A stretch of 64,000 bases of DNA from Tretioscincus oriximinensis (lineage: Eukaryota; Chordata; Lepidosauria; Squamata; Gymnophthalmidae). The DNA is taken from the NCBI GenBank assembly GCA_022410635.1, contig JAJVDF010000221.1, positions 1,322,096 to 1,386,095 of the forward strand, in the 5' to 3' direction. The notes beneath the pieces are model-generated. The model did not search any database, was not told where the DNA came from, and saw only the letters and a list, made by a program, of their open reading frames with translations. The translations under genes and the position numbers were made by a program. Of this stretch, positions 37,456-47,625 are shown piece by piece. Position 1 is the first letter of the stretch, and every line of letters begins with the position of its first letter.

Positions 37456-40213
37456 TGAAAGGGGCATTACTTCATATGTACAATGATAAAGATCTCACAT
37501 TACAGGAGAAGAGATAAACTTGGACTTCATTTCAAAAGAGCTGCACATCAACAAAACCCAAGCACCTACTGCCTTCATTTATCTGCTCATTCTATTTTGA
37601 ACCCTTTGAAATACAGTCTATTTACTCTTTGCCAAAACTGCTTTCGATATAGGCTTAAAGAATGTGTTATTAATTGTAATGTAAATAAATAAATTTCAGA
37701 AAATCTCTATTGTCAGGTTTACAATATCAAAAGTAGGAAATCTAAAAAAAAATCACATTTTGACAAGACTAAGTGCCATTTTTCCTCCCAGCCCAGTCTA
37801 AATTCAGAAAACATCAGAGGCAGATGATGATAATTTTCCTAATAACATTTGCCACAGAAAAGTGAGTCGCCATCCTAAGAAACATTAGTACAGCTTGAGA
37901 AATGTATTACTTTTATCTAGACAGTGGGAGCTGTTCAATATGCAGCCCATCAAAAACACTTGTCGTGTATGGCTGTGCATTACAGGTATTTTGCTTCATA
38001 CCTAAGATTTCAGTAACACCTATCTAATATGTTATTATTACCTTCATGCTAGATCCATTCTAGACTGATTGGGTTGTGTCCCTTTCTATGCAGGTACTTG
38101 TTCTCCAAGGACATACACTGAGTGTGCAGTTCTTCATTTATATAATTGTCAACAACTCAAGGGATCCTAATATAGGCAAAGAGAGCTATAAATTGTCTAG
38201 ATTTTCACTAGAACTCCAGGGTTGGTAGAACGTATTTTCACGTTAAGCGACATATCCAGAATAGAACCTTCATACAAGGTTCTGCTCTATTTACATTCCA
38301 CAAAAAGGTTGTTATATTTATAAAATTCAACCATAGGAATTAAAAAGGGAGAAACAAAAGGAACTGTGACAATAAAACATACAATGTTCACGACAATCAG
38401 GTGAGACACCTTTCTTAGCACTTTGGAAATGGCATCTTTAATTTGTATGGGACTACAGTATACACAAAAGTCTGTATCCTATTGTATAATTGTCCACTTA
38501 CTACACAGTCCCATCTTCATTTGGTACATCTCTGCTTTCAAACTCATGCATTTGAAATTTATAAGCATGGTTATTCACAAGGAGTATTTTGTACTTTGTT
38601 ATTAATTTTATTATCACTTATGACAACGATAAAGACAGCAAATGATAAGAAGCACTCTTGAAAATTTCTGCAAGCATTTCCCATAAATTCCACTTTCCTG
38701 GGGATTTTCACAAAAAAAATTCCCCCTGGAAACGGAACATTTTCCCATCGCCCAACACTTGTGAGGAGAAATCAGAATCCAAGCCTTAAATCACTACTGT
38801 GCTTTTCTGACTATACACATTTGGTCTTGTATTGTTAACAGCTACTGGAATCTGAGAGTTTACTGTGGGGAAGATAGAATAATAGACTTACATTATTTAT
38901 CAAGAATAAAGTTTAAAGATTCACCAGATATCTTATAGCATATTTACTCCTCTGAAAAAAAAAATATTACAGGAAGACTGATTACGGTACTTGTTTAATA
39001 TAACAATTGCCAGGGGCATATTTAGGCATGTGAAAACATGTGCAATTGCACAGGCAGCAAAATTTTGAGGATGGCAAAATATAGCTAGTAGTAAAATTTT
39101 TATTGCTTTTATCATTATAAAACCCAAAGTAGAAAATTATTGTTGGTAGTCTGTATAGGGATACTGAAGTTTAGCTGAGGGGGTATAAAATAAATGACTG
39201 CAAAGGGGAGTCATACATACAAAATACGGGTCTGACCATTGTGGATTCATTTAAAGAACATAGGCATCTATGCAATTTACATGAACACTACCCAAACTTC
39301 TAACAATCATAAAAGTTTTCCATAACAAGTGTCAAATTCATCCATGTGACAGTAAAACCTAATTTTGAATATCTATTCCTTATGAGAAATAAATGATCAT
39401 AAAGTATGTATTTTATTTATAAATGACTCATTTGCAAACATCATTAAGTTACAAAGATATCTCACAACATTTAACATACTGACAGAAGAGTTAATAACCA
39501 TGATTTATAATTAATTCTATATCATCCTTATACATTGTTATGTCTCTATTTCCTTCTATCAGAAAAATGCTGAAATACAACTGTCAACTTGAGTTGGCCT
39601 TTATTGCATATGTTAAAAGCAATTACCACAAGTAAAAACCACTACACTCCACATTTCTGGAGGTGGAAAATCATTGAAAAAACCATGCATTCAAACTTTA
39701 CCTATTTCTCTAGGGGAGAAAAAGAAATAGCTGTTTTAATGTGCTTTTATTCACAAACCATGAATAAAATTTCTAAAAATAACCAAGAAGACAAAACAGT
39801 AGTAGACTGAGCGAGCGAACCAGAAAGCAAAGATTAAATGAATGGGTAGATGCAATAAAGATGCAGAAGCAACCTATAACTGTGCACAGATATCTAAAAG
39901 CCGAGAGAAGGGGAAAAATTCCTTCTGGCCATTTTCCCTGCCTCCCTCCCCTCATTTGCAAACAAATGATAGCCAAACCAGACTGAATAAACTCATTTCC
40001 AAGATGCATTTTTCTGATACACTGCAGCACTCAAAATCGCAAGCTACTTTTGCATATTTCTTGTATTCCTCTCGATTTGCTAGCAGTCGGGAGTAACAAC
40101 TTAAAGTAATGCGGCTTCCAAGTGAAATTTTCAAATTGCCATCAGCTTGTTTAAAACATTCATTATACACATGATGACACATTTGTGGCCAACTTTAAGA
40201 TTACATGAGTATA
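37456..40213. other. Intron DNA, nothing recognised
   Basis: 2.7 kb AT-rich, low in recognisable repeats; no gene recognised. Confidence 0.4.
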
Positions 40214-40219
40214 ACTCAC

Positions 40220-40340
40220 ATTTTCTGACCGCAAATTCCAACTCTTCCATAAATGGAGGCTGTTCTTCATACAAATAAGGAATAGACCTTTGGATGCGCA
40301 TCACTTTCTCCTTGTAAAAGACCAGCTTCATTGCCCAGTT
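40220..40340 (-). other. Exon-like open segment of unknown origin
   Basis: On the minus strand a TTACAG acceptor-like site precedes an open 121-nt stretch (NWAMKLVFYKEKVMRIQRSI...) that ends AAAAT|GTGAGT, a good donor. The frame is also open upstream to beyond 40420. I do not recognise the protein. The polypyrimidine tract is weak, and open frames of this size occur by chance, so this may be nothing or a relic or alternative exon. Confidence 0.15.
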
Positions 40341-40344
40341 CTGT

Positions 40345-43300
40345 AACATAGAGGTGATTGCACTATCCTGAAGGAGGACACTGTATTTCTGTCTCCAAGG
40401 GCATCTCGGATGGAATTCACATCCTCCACTGGAGCAACAGATTCATCATGTGGTTTCTCTTACCACCGCAGACAGAAATACAGTGGCCACAGACTCAAGA
40501 CATTTACAGCTCCAGGGGTTTTAAGCAATTTTAAAGTGTTAAAATGTTATAAATATATATCCTATGGTAGCTCACCTTAGCCACCTCCAGATAAGCATGG
40601 GAAATCACATTCATTAGCAATATTCTGAAGCAAACATTTTTGGGAATAACTGTTTGTTGCTCAGACCATTTCAAAGCAACACACATATCAGGGTATTTAC
40701 TCAATAGTAAATACTCAAAAGTGCATAGAGGCAGTTTTCACCTCAGATTCAGCCAAGTGCATGTGCAAGGGAACATTTCTATCAGGCAGGGATCATACAA
40801 TATTGGCAGCAAGAATGTAGGCTTATGTATTATTGCAGGATTTTTTTTCCTTTATAGTTGGGGTAGCTAGAGTAATTTCTACACTATATAGTAGTGTATA
40901 TGTGCCACTATGTGTGGCAATCAATAATAGCAGGACACGCCATAATGACATATTTTAAATGCTATTCAAGTGCACAAGTTACTAAGATTGATCACATTTT
41001 TAATATAATGTATGGCAAACTCTTAGGGTATGTTTCAAAACATTCTCACTTTATTACTCCAGGTTCTACCCACTACCCTGCTGTCTCACCACTAGTCACT
41101 CAATCATGAAGGATGAAAACATGTAAAATTAAAACTGAAAAAGGGCAGAACACGTTTGATCTGTTATAGTGTCTCCAATTGATTAGCAGAATTATTATCT
41201 TCTGTTCTTAATGTATGTTTTCTATTGTTTGTAAAGTTGTTAAGTAAACAGAATAAATAAATAAATAATGTTAACAAAAAGAGTTAATGCTTCCAGTCAG
41301 CAAAGATCTACAACAGGAAAAGCTAAGAAATAGTAAAAGATCAATTCAGAGGAATCTTCAGGAGAACTGAATAAAATGTTCCCAGTCTTGTGCTCTCAGG
41401 CATAAAATATGGTTTGGAAGCATTTTTGACAGATATTGGCTTCTGTACCGCAGGACCCTTTAACATTTATGCACACGGATATGCAAAAAAATACTGGAAT
41501 CCTACTTTTTTCCAAGAGGAATATCACAAGACAAGGCTATTTCCACCCAAGTCACCAACATTGGCAGTGAGTGATTCCCTCTCATAGGATACAAAAAAAC
41601 AAACTAAGCATTAAAAGGTTTGGATCAACCTCATCTCATTGCTGAATCTGTCTTCAGTCAGATAACAAGCAGTTTACAGATGCTCCAGAACCCTGCTTGT
41701 GGACCAAAGAAAAGCCAGAAATCCATCCAGTTGGTTTTTTTGAATAAGCAAAAGGAAACCAAATGCTGTTCCAAAAATGATTTTTCAAAACAAAGTACCC
41801 TGAGAATGGAATTCACCACTCTTTAAGTGGGCCATTACCTTAGGCCCTAGGGCAAGAACTTCCCCTTTGTTTAGCCTAGCTCCTGGGAAAACAAAGGCTA
41901 TGCCTTTAGTTGCCTATGAGTTCTATGTCTACAAAAGATATTTGTGTTGCAAAGCCAAGGTGGAATGAATCAGTAATCCATTGCTCTCTTGGAAAGTACA
42001 AAACTATGAATGTCAAACCTTTGTGATTGGGGTATTTTAATACATGTTGAAATCAGCACAATAAATTGGATAGTATTCCAGGCTAAAGATGGGAGCATCT
42101 AAGTTTGAATCGTATTGCAAGCACAAGAGTATCCTGTACCTTTGGATTAGCTGTATTAATGCACATCTACATTCAGCAAGTTGGAATACATTACAGATGG
42201 GAAAATGCCTGCTATGAATGTGAAGATGCTAATCTACATGATGTGGTTTGAACTTCTGGGCTGCAGTTTACACACTATACTATAGATCGAACACAGGCAG
42301 GGCTACTCATTTCAGGGTTAGAACACTGCCAGCTATATTTGAAGCAACAGGCAGTATTTCTCAGTGAAGAGGCTTCAAAGATGATGTAAAGATTCAAAGG
42401 TGAGTTTTTCTGCATTGCACGAATGGCACAGACAATTTCTTCTTTTGATACATATGCACTGACTGATATTAAACTACACTGTGTCTCTCTTCTACTTTCT
42501 CTCTGTGAAGTACATGTCACAGTAGAGCATTGGTAAGCCATAAGAGTTGAAAGAGTAGCAGAAAGAGTAGGAGGTCCCACATACAAAACAGATCTGGTAG
42601 ATCACATTTTGAAATAAAAAGGAAGCATGTAAAGACCCAAATTATTTAATTATTTTATGGTTGAACACCAGTATTGACTTACTAAATGTATTATTAACTA
42701 TACAGAATGGAACTTGAAAAATTCAGCATGGTATAATACTCTGGGAAAACCATTGGGTAGGTGGTCTTTGTTCAGACTCATGCAGAAACTCATGTTGAAT
42801 TCAGTTGTCCTGTAACTTGAGCAACTATCTTCCCTTAACCTTCCCATAAACGTACCTTACACAGCAGGTAACCAAGAGTGGATTGGAAGTATTTACACCT
42901 CTTTCAAGTGCAAACACATTTCACAAGGATGAAGTTCTTTCTTTCAGCTATGATCCTATCCTCAAAATAGTACAAGCGTATTTGATGAATTGAGAAAAGC
43001 TGATAGAATTCATCTAAGACATCTAATAAGCTTTGTGTAGATTCTATCATTGTTGAGTGACGCAGAAATTGTGTGGCGGTTCTCACAGTAAAACAATTAT
43101 GGAATAACAAGAGGATCATACAAAGTTTCAGATATCTTCTCTTCCCAGAACTGCCTCACAAATTTATAATAGTATTCATGCAATTTCTGAAGACCATCTG
43201 CTATCATCAACTTGATGCTGATAATTTTCATTTTCGGATCAAAACTCTTTCCTTCCTCTTTTCATTGGCTTGTTTTTGCACTCCGTCCCTTGCAATTTGT

Positions 43301-43914
43301 CATTTAGCATCGTCATAGCCAGAACAAGTAGCAGGCAATAAAGGCAGCTCATGTATGACACTGCACACAAAAGAATACAAGTCACATTTCCATCAAATAA
43401 AACACTATTTGAAAGGAAAAACAGTATATATTAATTTCCAAATGAAGTTCAGAAGATATATATGTTTCGCTCTTAGGGACTAATATGTCCTACCAAGCCC
43501 AAATGAAAAAAATCTGGTTAGCCCATTTTTGAGGAACCTTGAGACATTTTTTTTTGCCCTCGCTGTCTTTGAAGTAATTTTACTGACTGTACCTTTCAAC
43601 ATTTAAGTGCTTTGATAGCCTTCCATCTCAATCTACAACACGCTCTTATCAAACCCAGTGCTTTCCCAGTCAACATGATGGTAAATGTCCAAAAATCACG
43701 TTGCTCCATATTGTAAGTTTCAAAACACTCACTGCACCCTGCTCATAAAACCCCATCTTAATTAATTAACCCAAATAACTCTTTTCCTGTTCCATGCGTT
43801 TTCAGAAATGGTTAAGAGTCTACATGGTCATTTAAATAAGGGTCCGTACTTACACTGTACCAGTTAAGCAACTTATTCAAAAGATGTTTTCAGATGCACC
43901 ACATGTAGCCTACT
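40345..43914. other. Intron DNA, nothing recognised
   Basis: AT-rich. Short open stretches on the minus strand at 42904-43119 and about 43122-43290 look protein-like but are unrecognised and out of frame with each other; an AAAT repeat lies at about 41252-41268. Confidence 0.35.
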
Positions 43915-43985
43915 CCTACATATGATTTATTTGAAAGTGTTCAACAGGCTTACTCCTGGATAACTGTGTACAGAATTACAACCTT
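43915..43985 (+). repeat. Decayed interspersed repeat fragment
   Basis: ATGATTTATTTGAAAGTG, GGCTTACTCCTGGATAACTG and ACAGAATTACAACCT resemble a common amniote repeat whose usual form is GGCTTACTCCCAGGTAAGTG. Confidence 0.45.
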
Positions 43986-44728
43986 GTGTTCTACATTGGT
44001 TTCCTTTTGTTTATAATGGCAATCAAAATTGCAAAAATTCACAGTGCCGAGAACAACTGCCACTAATCCATTAACAGTTCCCATTAGCTCAAATTAGGAA
44101 GCTAAGGTGCACTGTTTGTCCCAACACATCTGGACACACCTCTTGATTCTAGTGTCAAGGTCCGGAGTCAGTTAAAGTCGCAATCTTTTCAGGCAGGTAT
44201 GGACAAGATCTCAGCATGGATAGATGACCCTTGAAGCCATATAATATCTTGGCCCTTCAAAGAAGGAAGATGGCAGATATAGCTAAGAACCTAAATAGCT
44301 AACATTGTCTTTAATGTTCCAATACATACTTTTAGCACATCTTCAGCCCTGAAGAACTGGAATAAAGCAGGGAAAATATGGGTTTTCTCCCCTCCCCCTC
44401 CCCCCACTTTAGTCCAATTTTTCAGGACAGAGGATGGATTAAAAGTGCGTGTCTGAACATGTGCATGTCACAGGTGGGATATAACACCAAATAGCACTTT
44501 TATTAATGTTTATATAGCGCTAACCATGTACTTTTCAAGTCATTGGCCCTGATCATACCTGTATTTTAAACCTCCATCCGTTCACCTTCAGTCCTGAACA
44601 ATGAGTTTAATCCACCACCTTTCCTTTGTCACCGAAGGTGAACTGAAGAAGGTTCAAAGCGAAGGTGGGGCAGCCATCCTTATATGAAAAGACCTCCGGA
44701 GATAACCAGCCTGAAGCACGCGTATGGA
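43986..44728. other. Intron DNA, nothing certain
   Basis: Contains a weak inverted pair (TTCACCTTCAG near 44581, GAAGGTGAACTGAAG near 44634) suggestive of a small MITE; otherwise unrecognised. Confidence 0.35.
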
Positions 44729-44905
44729 TCCTATGCCCACTGAGCCTTATTCTGGGTTACATCACGGGACAGAGCTTGGCCGTACAAATGCCAGAGTAGG
44801 CTATGGCAGGCCCCATGCGTGTCCTGCCATAGCCTACCCAAGCATGTATAGGGCAGGCTCCTATTCCGAGATGCAGCCCAGAATAAGGCTCCGTAGGGTC
44901 GGGAC
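44729..44905. mobile_element. Palindromic MITE family G (intron side of KCNQ5)
   Basis: Left arm GAGCCTTATTCTGGGTTAC (44742-44760) through AGTAGGCTATGGCAGG; the right arm is the reverse complement, ending GCAGCCCAGAATAAGGCTC (44874-44892). The arms are about 80-90 bp with mismatches. It lies about 270 bp inside intron 1 from the exon 1 donor. Confidence 0.75.
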
Positions 44906-45172
44906 CGTGGAGTACTTGTGTTCCAGCCATCACCACAAGAACAGCCCTGTCTCGGGTCATACTCTTGGGATACGCCGCGCCTCTCCTAAGGCGAGGAACC
45001 TTTCGCCCGCCCGCCGGGCGCCCAGTAAGCGCGTTTGCCGTCCGCCTCGCCAGGTAAGCGGCTTCTTTCCCCCCAGCGTCGCCCACCGTCCAGCGCAGGT
45101 ACCCAACAGGTGTCCCCTGCCCGCTCCCGCTCCCTGCCCCCCCCCCCCGCCCCCCGCCAGCCGCCGCGCGGG

Positions 45173-45178
45173 ACTCAC
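45173..45178 (-). other. KCNQ5: KCNQ5 exon 1 splice donor
   Basis: Reading the minus strand, the coding frame runs into TGA two codons after TTC, but GTGAGT at this site is a strong donor, leaving TTC GT as the last exon bases. The intron start that follows is very G-rich (C runs on the plus strand at about 45137-45149). Donor position and phase agree with the Kv7 family gene structure. Confidence 0.9.
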
Positions 45179-45582
45179 ACGAACGCGTGGTAGATGAACG
45201 CCCAGCCCCTGGGTCTCTCCAGCACGTTGTAGAGATAGTTTTGCAGCCGCCGGTACTTGGCGTTGCGCCGGTACATGGGGTTGCTGGTATAGGAAAGCGG
45301 CTTCCCCAGCAGGCTCATCCGGGCGCCTCCTTGCTTGCCTCGCCGGCTCTCCCGCAAGCCCAGCCCGCCGCCGCCGCCGCCGCGGGTGCCCAGGAGCAGC
45401 AAGGCGTCCCCGCGCGCGCCGGGTGCCGAGTTCAGGAGCCCCCTGCTCCGGCCGGACTCCACGTCCTTCATGCCGCCGCCGCCGCCGCCGCCGCCGCCGC
45501 GGCGCCCCGCCGAGCTGCTCTTCAGCCAGAGGCCGGCGGAGGAGCCGCCCTGCTCGTCTCCTCCGCTGTGGCTGCGGGGCAT
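45179..45582 (-). CDS. KCNQ5: KCNQ5 exon 1 coding part (Kv7.5 channel N-terminus)
   Basis: Encodes the cytoplasmic N-terminus and the start of S1 of the voltage-gated K+ channel subunit Kv7.5, which carries M-type current at the plasma membrane as homotetramers or with Kv7.3. From ATG at 45582 the exon gives 134 codons plus 2 nt. Recognisable blocks are [10 protein letters not shown] (residues 1-10, matching the vertebrate KCNQ5 start), MKDVESGR (38-45), [20 protein letters not shown] (76-95) and [20 protein letters not shown] (116-135), the last being the Kv7 pre-S1/S1 signature. Two glycine runs (about 29-37 and 68-73) come from GC triplets. The exon ends CGT|GTGAGT, splitting Val135 in phase 2, as I recall for exon 1 of KCNQ1 and KCNQ2. 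S1-S6, the pore and the C-terminus lie in later exons outside the window. The start was chosen from the family N-terminus; ATG context has G at -3. KCNQ2/3/4 are less likely because the block before [10 protein letters not shown] is KCNQ5-specific. Confidence 0.95.
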
Positions 45583-45587
45583 GGCAT
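45522..45587 (-). other. Overlapping out-of-frame upstream ORF at KCNQ5 start
   Basis: An ATG at 45587 lies 5 nt upstream of the KCNQ5 ATG in a different frame, also with G at -3. It opens 21 codons and stops at TGA (45524-45522), inside the KCNQ5 coding region. Ribosomes starting here would miss the KCNQ5 start, so it could lower or tune translation. The arrangement is seen directly; the effect is inference. Confidence 0.55.
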
Positions 45588-46260
45588 CACGGCGGCGGCG
45601 GCGGCGGCGGAGGGCGCGGAGGGGACGGCAGCAGCCAAGGGCGCGGGCAGCGGCGGCTCGGCTGGAGGTGGTGGGAACTACCAGGCGGCGGCAGCAGCAG
45701 CCTCCTCCTCCTCCTCCTCCTCCTCCTCCTCCTGCTGCTGGTGCTGCTGCTGCTGCTGCTGGTGGCGCTGAGGCGCTGAGGCGGAGAAGGCGGGAGGAGA
45801 GAAAGGGCAGGAGGAGCCGCCTGAAGCTTCCCCCGCAGCTCCCGCCAAGCAGGAAGAAGGGCGCCGAGGGGGCCACCGTGCCGCCAGCCCTCCGTCGGAA
45901 AACCTCCCCGCCGCCGGCGGGCCGAGTCCCGAGGGGCGGAATCACCCCACCCGCCGGCGGCTCCCTCCGCGCCCGACGCCTCCTCCTGCCGTGTGGCGAG
46001 AGACGCCGCTTCGCCTTTCGCCTCCTCAGCCACAGGCGCGGCCGCTCATCCCCTCAGCGGCAGGCTGCTGCGTGGGGGCTTTTTCCCCGCGTCAAACTTC
46101 GGAGCGGGAAGGAAGGAACGAGGGACACGGCGAAGAGCGTGGGAACGAGGGAACGAGCGCCGCGCTGCCACTCGGTCTATCTCAAGTGTCGCCTGGAAAG
46201 CGAGATCCGGGTTATCCACCAAGTGACACCGGGAGAACAGCGAAGAACTGCTTTGAAGGG
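45583..46260 (-). promoter_or_regulatory. KCNQ5: KCNQ5 5' leader and proximal promoter (GC-rich)
   Basis: Extremely GC- and CpG-rich DNA directly upstream of the KCNQ5 ATG. On the sense (minus) strand it carries GAG and CAG triplet runs (45701-45762, plus a shorter run at 45691-45700). The frame of KCNQ5 stays open upstream to an ATG at 45945, giving a low-complexity Ala/Gly/Arg peptide; I treat this as 5'UTR because the family start is at 45582. The transcription start cannot be placed from sequence alone. Confidence 0.6.
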
Positions 46261-46286
46261 GGGAGGGGGCCCCGGTGGCTGCCTTG

Positions 46287-46293
46287 ATTTATA
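46287..46293 (-). promoter_or_regulatory. TATA-like box upstream of KCNQ5
   Basis: On the minus strand the heptamer TATAAAT occurs within otherwise GC-rich DNA, next to a G-rich Sp1-like stretch at 46295-46320. It is about 705 bp upstream of the KCNQ5 ATG and correctly oriented, so transcription could begin near 46260. CpG-island promoters often lack a TATA box, so this may be chance. Confidence 0.3.
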
Positions 46294-46486
46294 GAGGGGG
46301 GGGAGGGGGAGGGGGCGGCGGACAAGCGATGCTGCTGGACGGATCAGGCGGCCTCAAAACCTCTCCTGGGCACATTTGTCTCCTGCCTCCTCAGGACAGG
46401 CGAGCGAGCCGCTTCCTCTCCACAGACACGCCAGGCAAAGTCGAAAGGGACCCGGAGGGGCGCGTGCGAGCAAAGGGGAGGCCGAG

Positions 46487-46556
46487 TGGGGCCTGCCGTA
46501 GTCTACACTGGCATGTGGGTGGCCAACCTCCGTAACCCACAACAAGGCTCCACGGA
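46487..46556. mobile_element. Palindromic MITE family G, half copy
   Basis: GGGGCCTGCCGTAGTCTACA, TGGCATGTGGGTGGCCAA and CTCCGTAACCC match the right half of the copy at 46612-46776, placed just before it. Confidence 0.6.
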
Positions 46557-46611
46557 AGCCCAAAGCGCCTGTGGGGCACAAACGTCACTACTTGGGAAGC
46601 CACACAATGGC

Positions 46612-46776
46612 TGCATGGCCTTATCCTGGGCTGCCCTTCGGAATAGCTGCCTGCCAATCACATGCTAGTGTAGACTATGGCAGGCCCCGAATGGGGCCTG
46701 CCATAGTCTATACTGGCGTGTGGATGGCCAAGCTCTGTCCCGAGACGTGACCCAGAATAAGGTTCCGTGCGGACGG
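46612..46776. mobile_element. Palindromic MITE family G (upstream of KCNQ5)
   Basis: Left arm from GGCCTTATCCTGGGCTGCC; right arm ends GACCCAGAATAAGGTTCCG. At the centre, 46668-46688 and 46693-46713 are complementary with one mismatch around a 4-nt loop (AGACTATGGCAGGCCCC/GGGGCCTGCCATAGTCT). It separates the two CpG-rich blocks upstream of KCNQ5. Confidence 0.75.
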
Positions 46777-46789
46777 GGCCGAGGATTCC

Positions 46790-47350
46790 CAAAACGCGCC
46801 ACGCGCGCGCTCAAGCCTCTGGCTCACTCTGGTGCCAATTGCTGGCTGTCAACACGTGTCAACGAGGGGGGGGGGCTGAGCCGTGAACTCCCCTAAAACA
46901 GAAGCTACTTGTGCAGACCGCCGCCCCCCCCCCCCCTCCCAAGTGCTTCCACGCGGTCACGCAAGGAAAGCAACCAGCGGGGTGTGGGGGGTGGGAGGGT
47001 CACCCAGGTGACGCCGCTGCGCTTTGAGGGCCAGTGAGGGAAGGGATGAGAGGGCGACGCGCTCCGGTGTCCCCTTGGTGCCTCCGCCATTAACTCCCAC
47101 GAAGCGCCGGGAAAGTTTTGCCCAGCGCAGGAGCCCTCCTCTGACGTCACGCGAGGAGCAGCCAATGGCGTCTCTCGAGGAGCAGCCGGCCAGGCCTTGT
47201 TTTTGCCTGGCGCGGGGAGCTCCCCAAAAGGGCCTGGCGGAGGGCGGCCGCTTCCCTCTGCTCGGTCCGCGCGCGCGGGAGGAAAACACGCATTTGCATG
47301 TACACAAAGCAGGTGGCTTAAGGAAGCGGAAAAGCGACCTTCCTGCTTGA
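46790..47350. promoter_or_regulatory. Second CpG-rich block with CRE and CCAAT
   Basis: A second CpG-rich stretch separated from the exon 1 island by palindromic MITE copies. It contains a full palindromic CRE, TGACGTCA (47142-47149), and a CCAAT box (47162-47166) 13 bp further on. It lies about 1.56 kb upstream of the KCNQ5 ATG. It could be a distal KCNQ5 promoter or enhancer, or the promoter of a divergent noncoding transcript. G- and C-homopolymers occur at about 46866-46874 and 46923-46936. Confidence 0.5.
47142..47166. promoter_or_regulatory. CRE palindrome plus CCAAT box
   Basis: TGACGTCA is the full-site consensus for CREB/ATF factors; CCAAT follows on the plus strand. Full CREs in CpG-rich DNA close to a neuronal gene are commonly functional, but that is inference here. 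Confidence 0.5.
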
Positions 47351-47424
47351 TGGTTGTTTCTCTGCGCTTCTGCCCAGTCGGACCACTTGTTTCTTCCTTT
47401 GCTTCTTTNGCGCTCTGCATTCCA

Positions 47425-47625
47425 TCCTCCTCCCTTTCCTCTCCTCTCTCCCCCTTCCGTCAGCCCTTCCTTTTTTTTCTCTCCCCTTCTTCTCTTCCTG
47501 TTTTTTCCCCTCTCCCCTCCTCCATTCCTCTCCCCTCTCCCTCTTCCTTCACCCTTTTTCTCTCCCTTAGATGTCTCCTTCTCTCTTCCTTTCCTCTTTA
47601 ACTCTCCTTCTTCCTTTTCCCTCTT
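47425..47625 (+). repeat. Polypyrimidine tract
   Basis: About 200 bp almost entirely C and T on the plus strand (TCCTCCCTTTCCTCTCC and similar). Low-complexity sequence; long open frames over it are artefacts. Confidence 0.9.

Larger units (their letters stand above)
1..45178 (-). other. KCNQ5: KCNQ5 intron 1, 5' part (incomplete)
   Basis: Everything left of the exon 1 donor lies downstream of exon 1 on the minus strand, and no sequence encoding the next part of S1 (the Kv7 exon 2 region) is seen, so the intron continues past the window edge. A very long first intron is known for mammalian KCNQ5. The contents are mostly transposon remnants and unrecognised AT-rich DNA, listed separately. Confidence 0.85.
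44980..46330. promoter_or_regulatory. CpG island spanning KCNQ5 exon 1
   Basis: A sharp change from AT-rich intron to CpG-dense DNA covering the intron 1 start, exon 1 and upstream leader. It contains many CGG/GCC triplets and no recognisable repeat except triplet runs. This is the expected signature of the KCNQ5 promoter. Confidence 0.85.

Noticed and set aside
42275..42586. 103-codon minus-strand frame that looked protein-like
   Set aside because: No recognisable family and no matching splice sites on the same strand; most likely a chance open frame.
45583..45945. KCNQ5 starting at the upstream in-frame ATG (45945)
   Set aside because: The conserved KCNQ5 N-terminus begins at MPRSHSGG (45582). 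The upstream part is low-complexity and reads like a translated leader.
45335..46294. 319-codon plus-strand open frame across the KCNQ5 promoter
   Set aside because: It is antisense to the KCNQ5 exon and consists of Pro/Arg/Ala triplet runs; stop codons are rare in such GC-rich DNA. No family resemblance.
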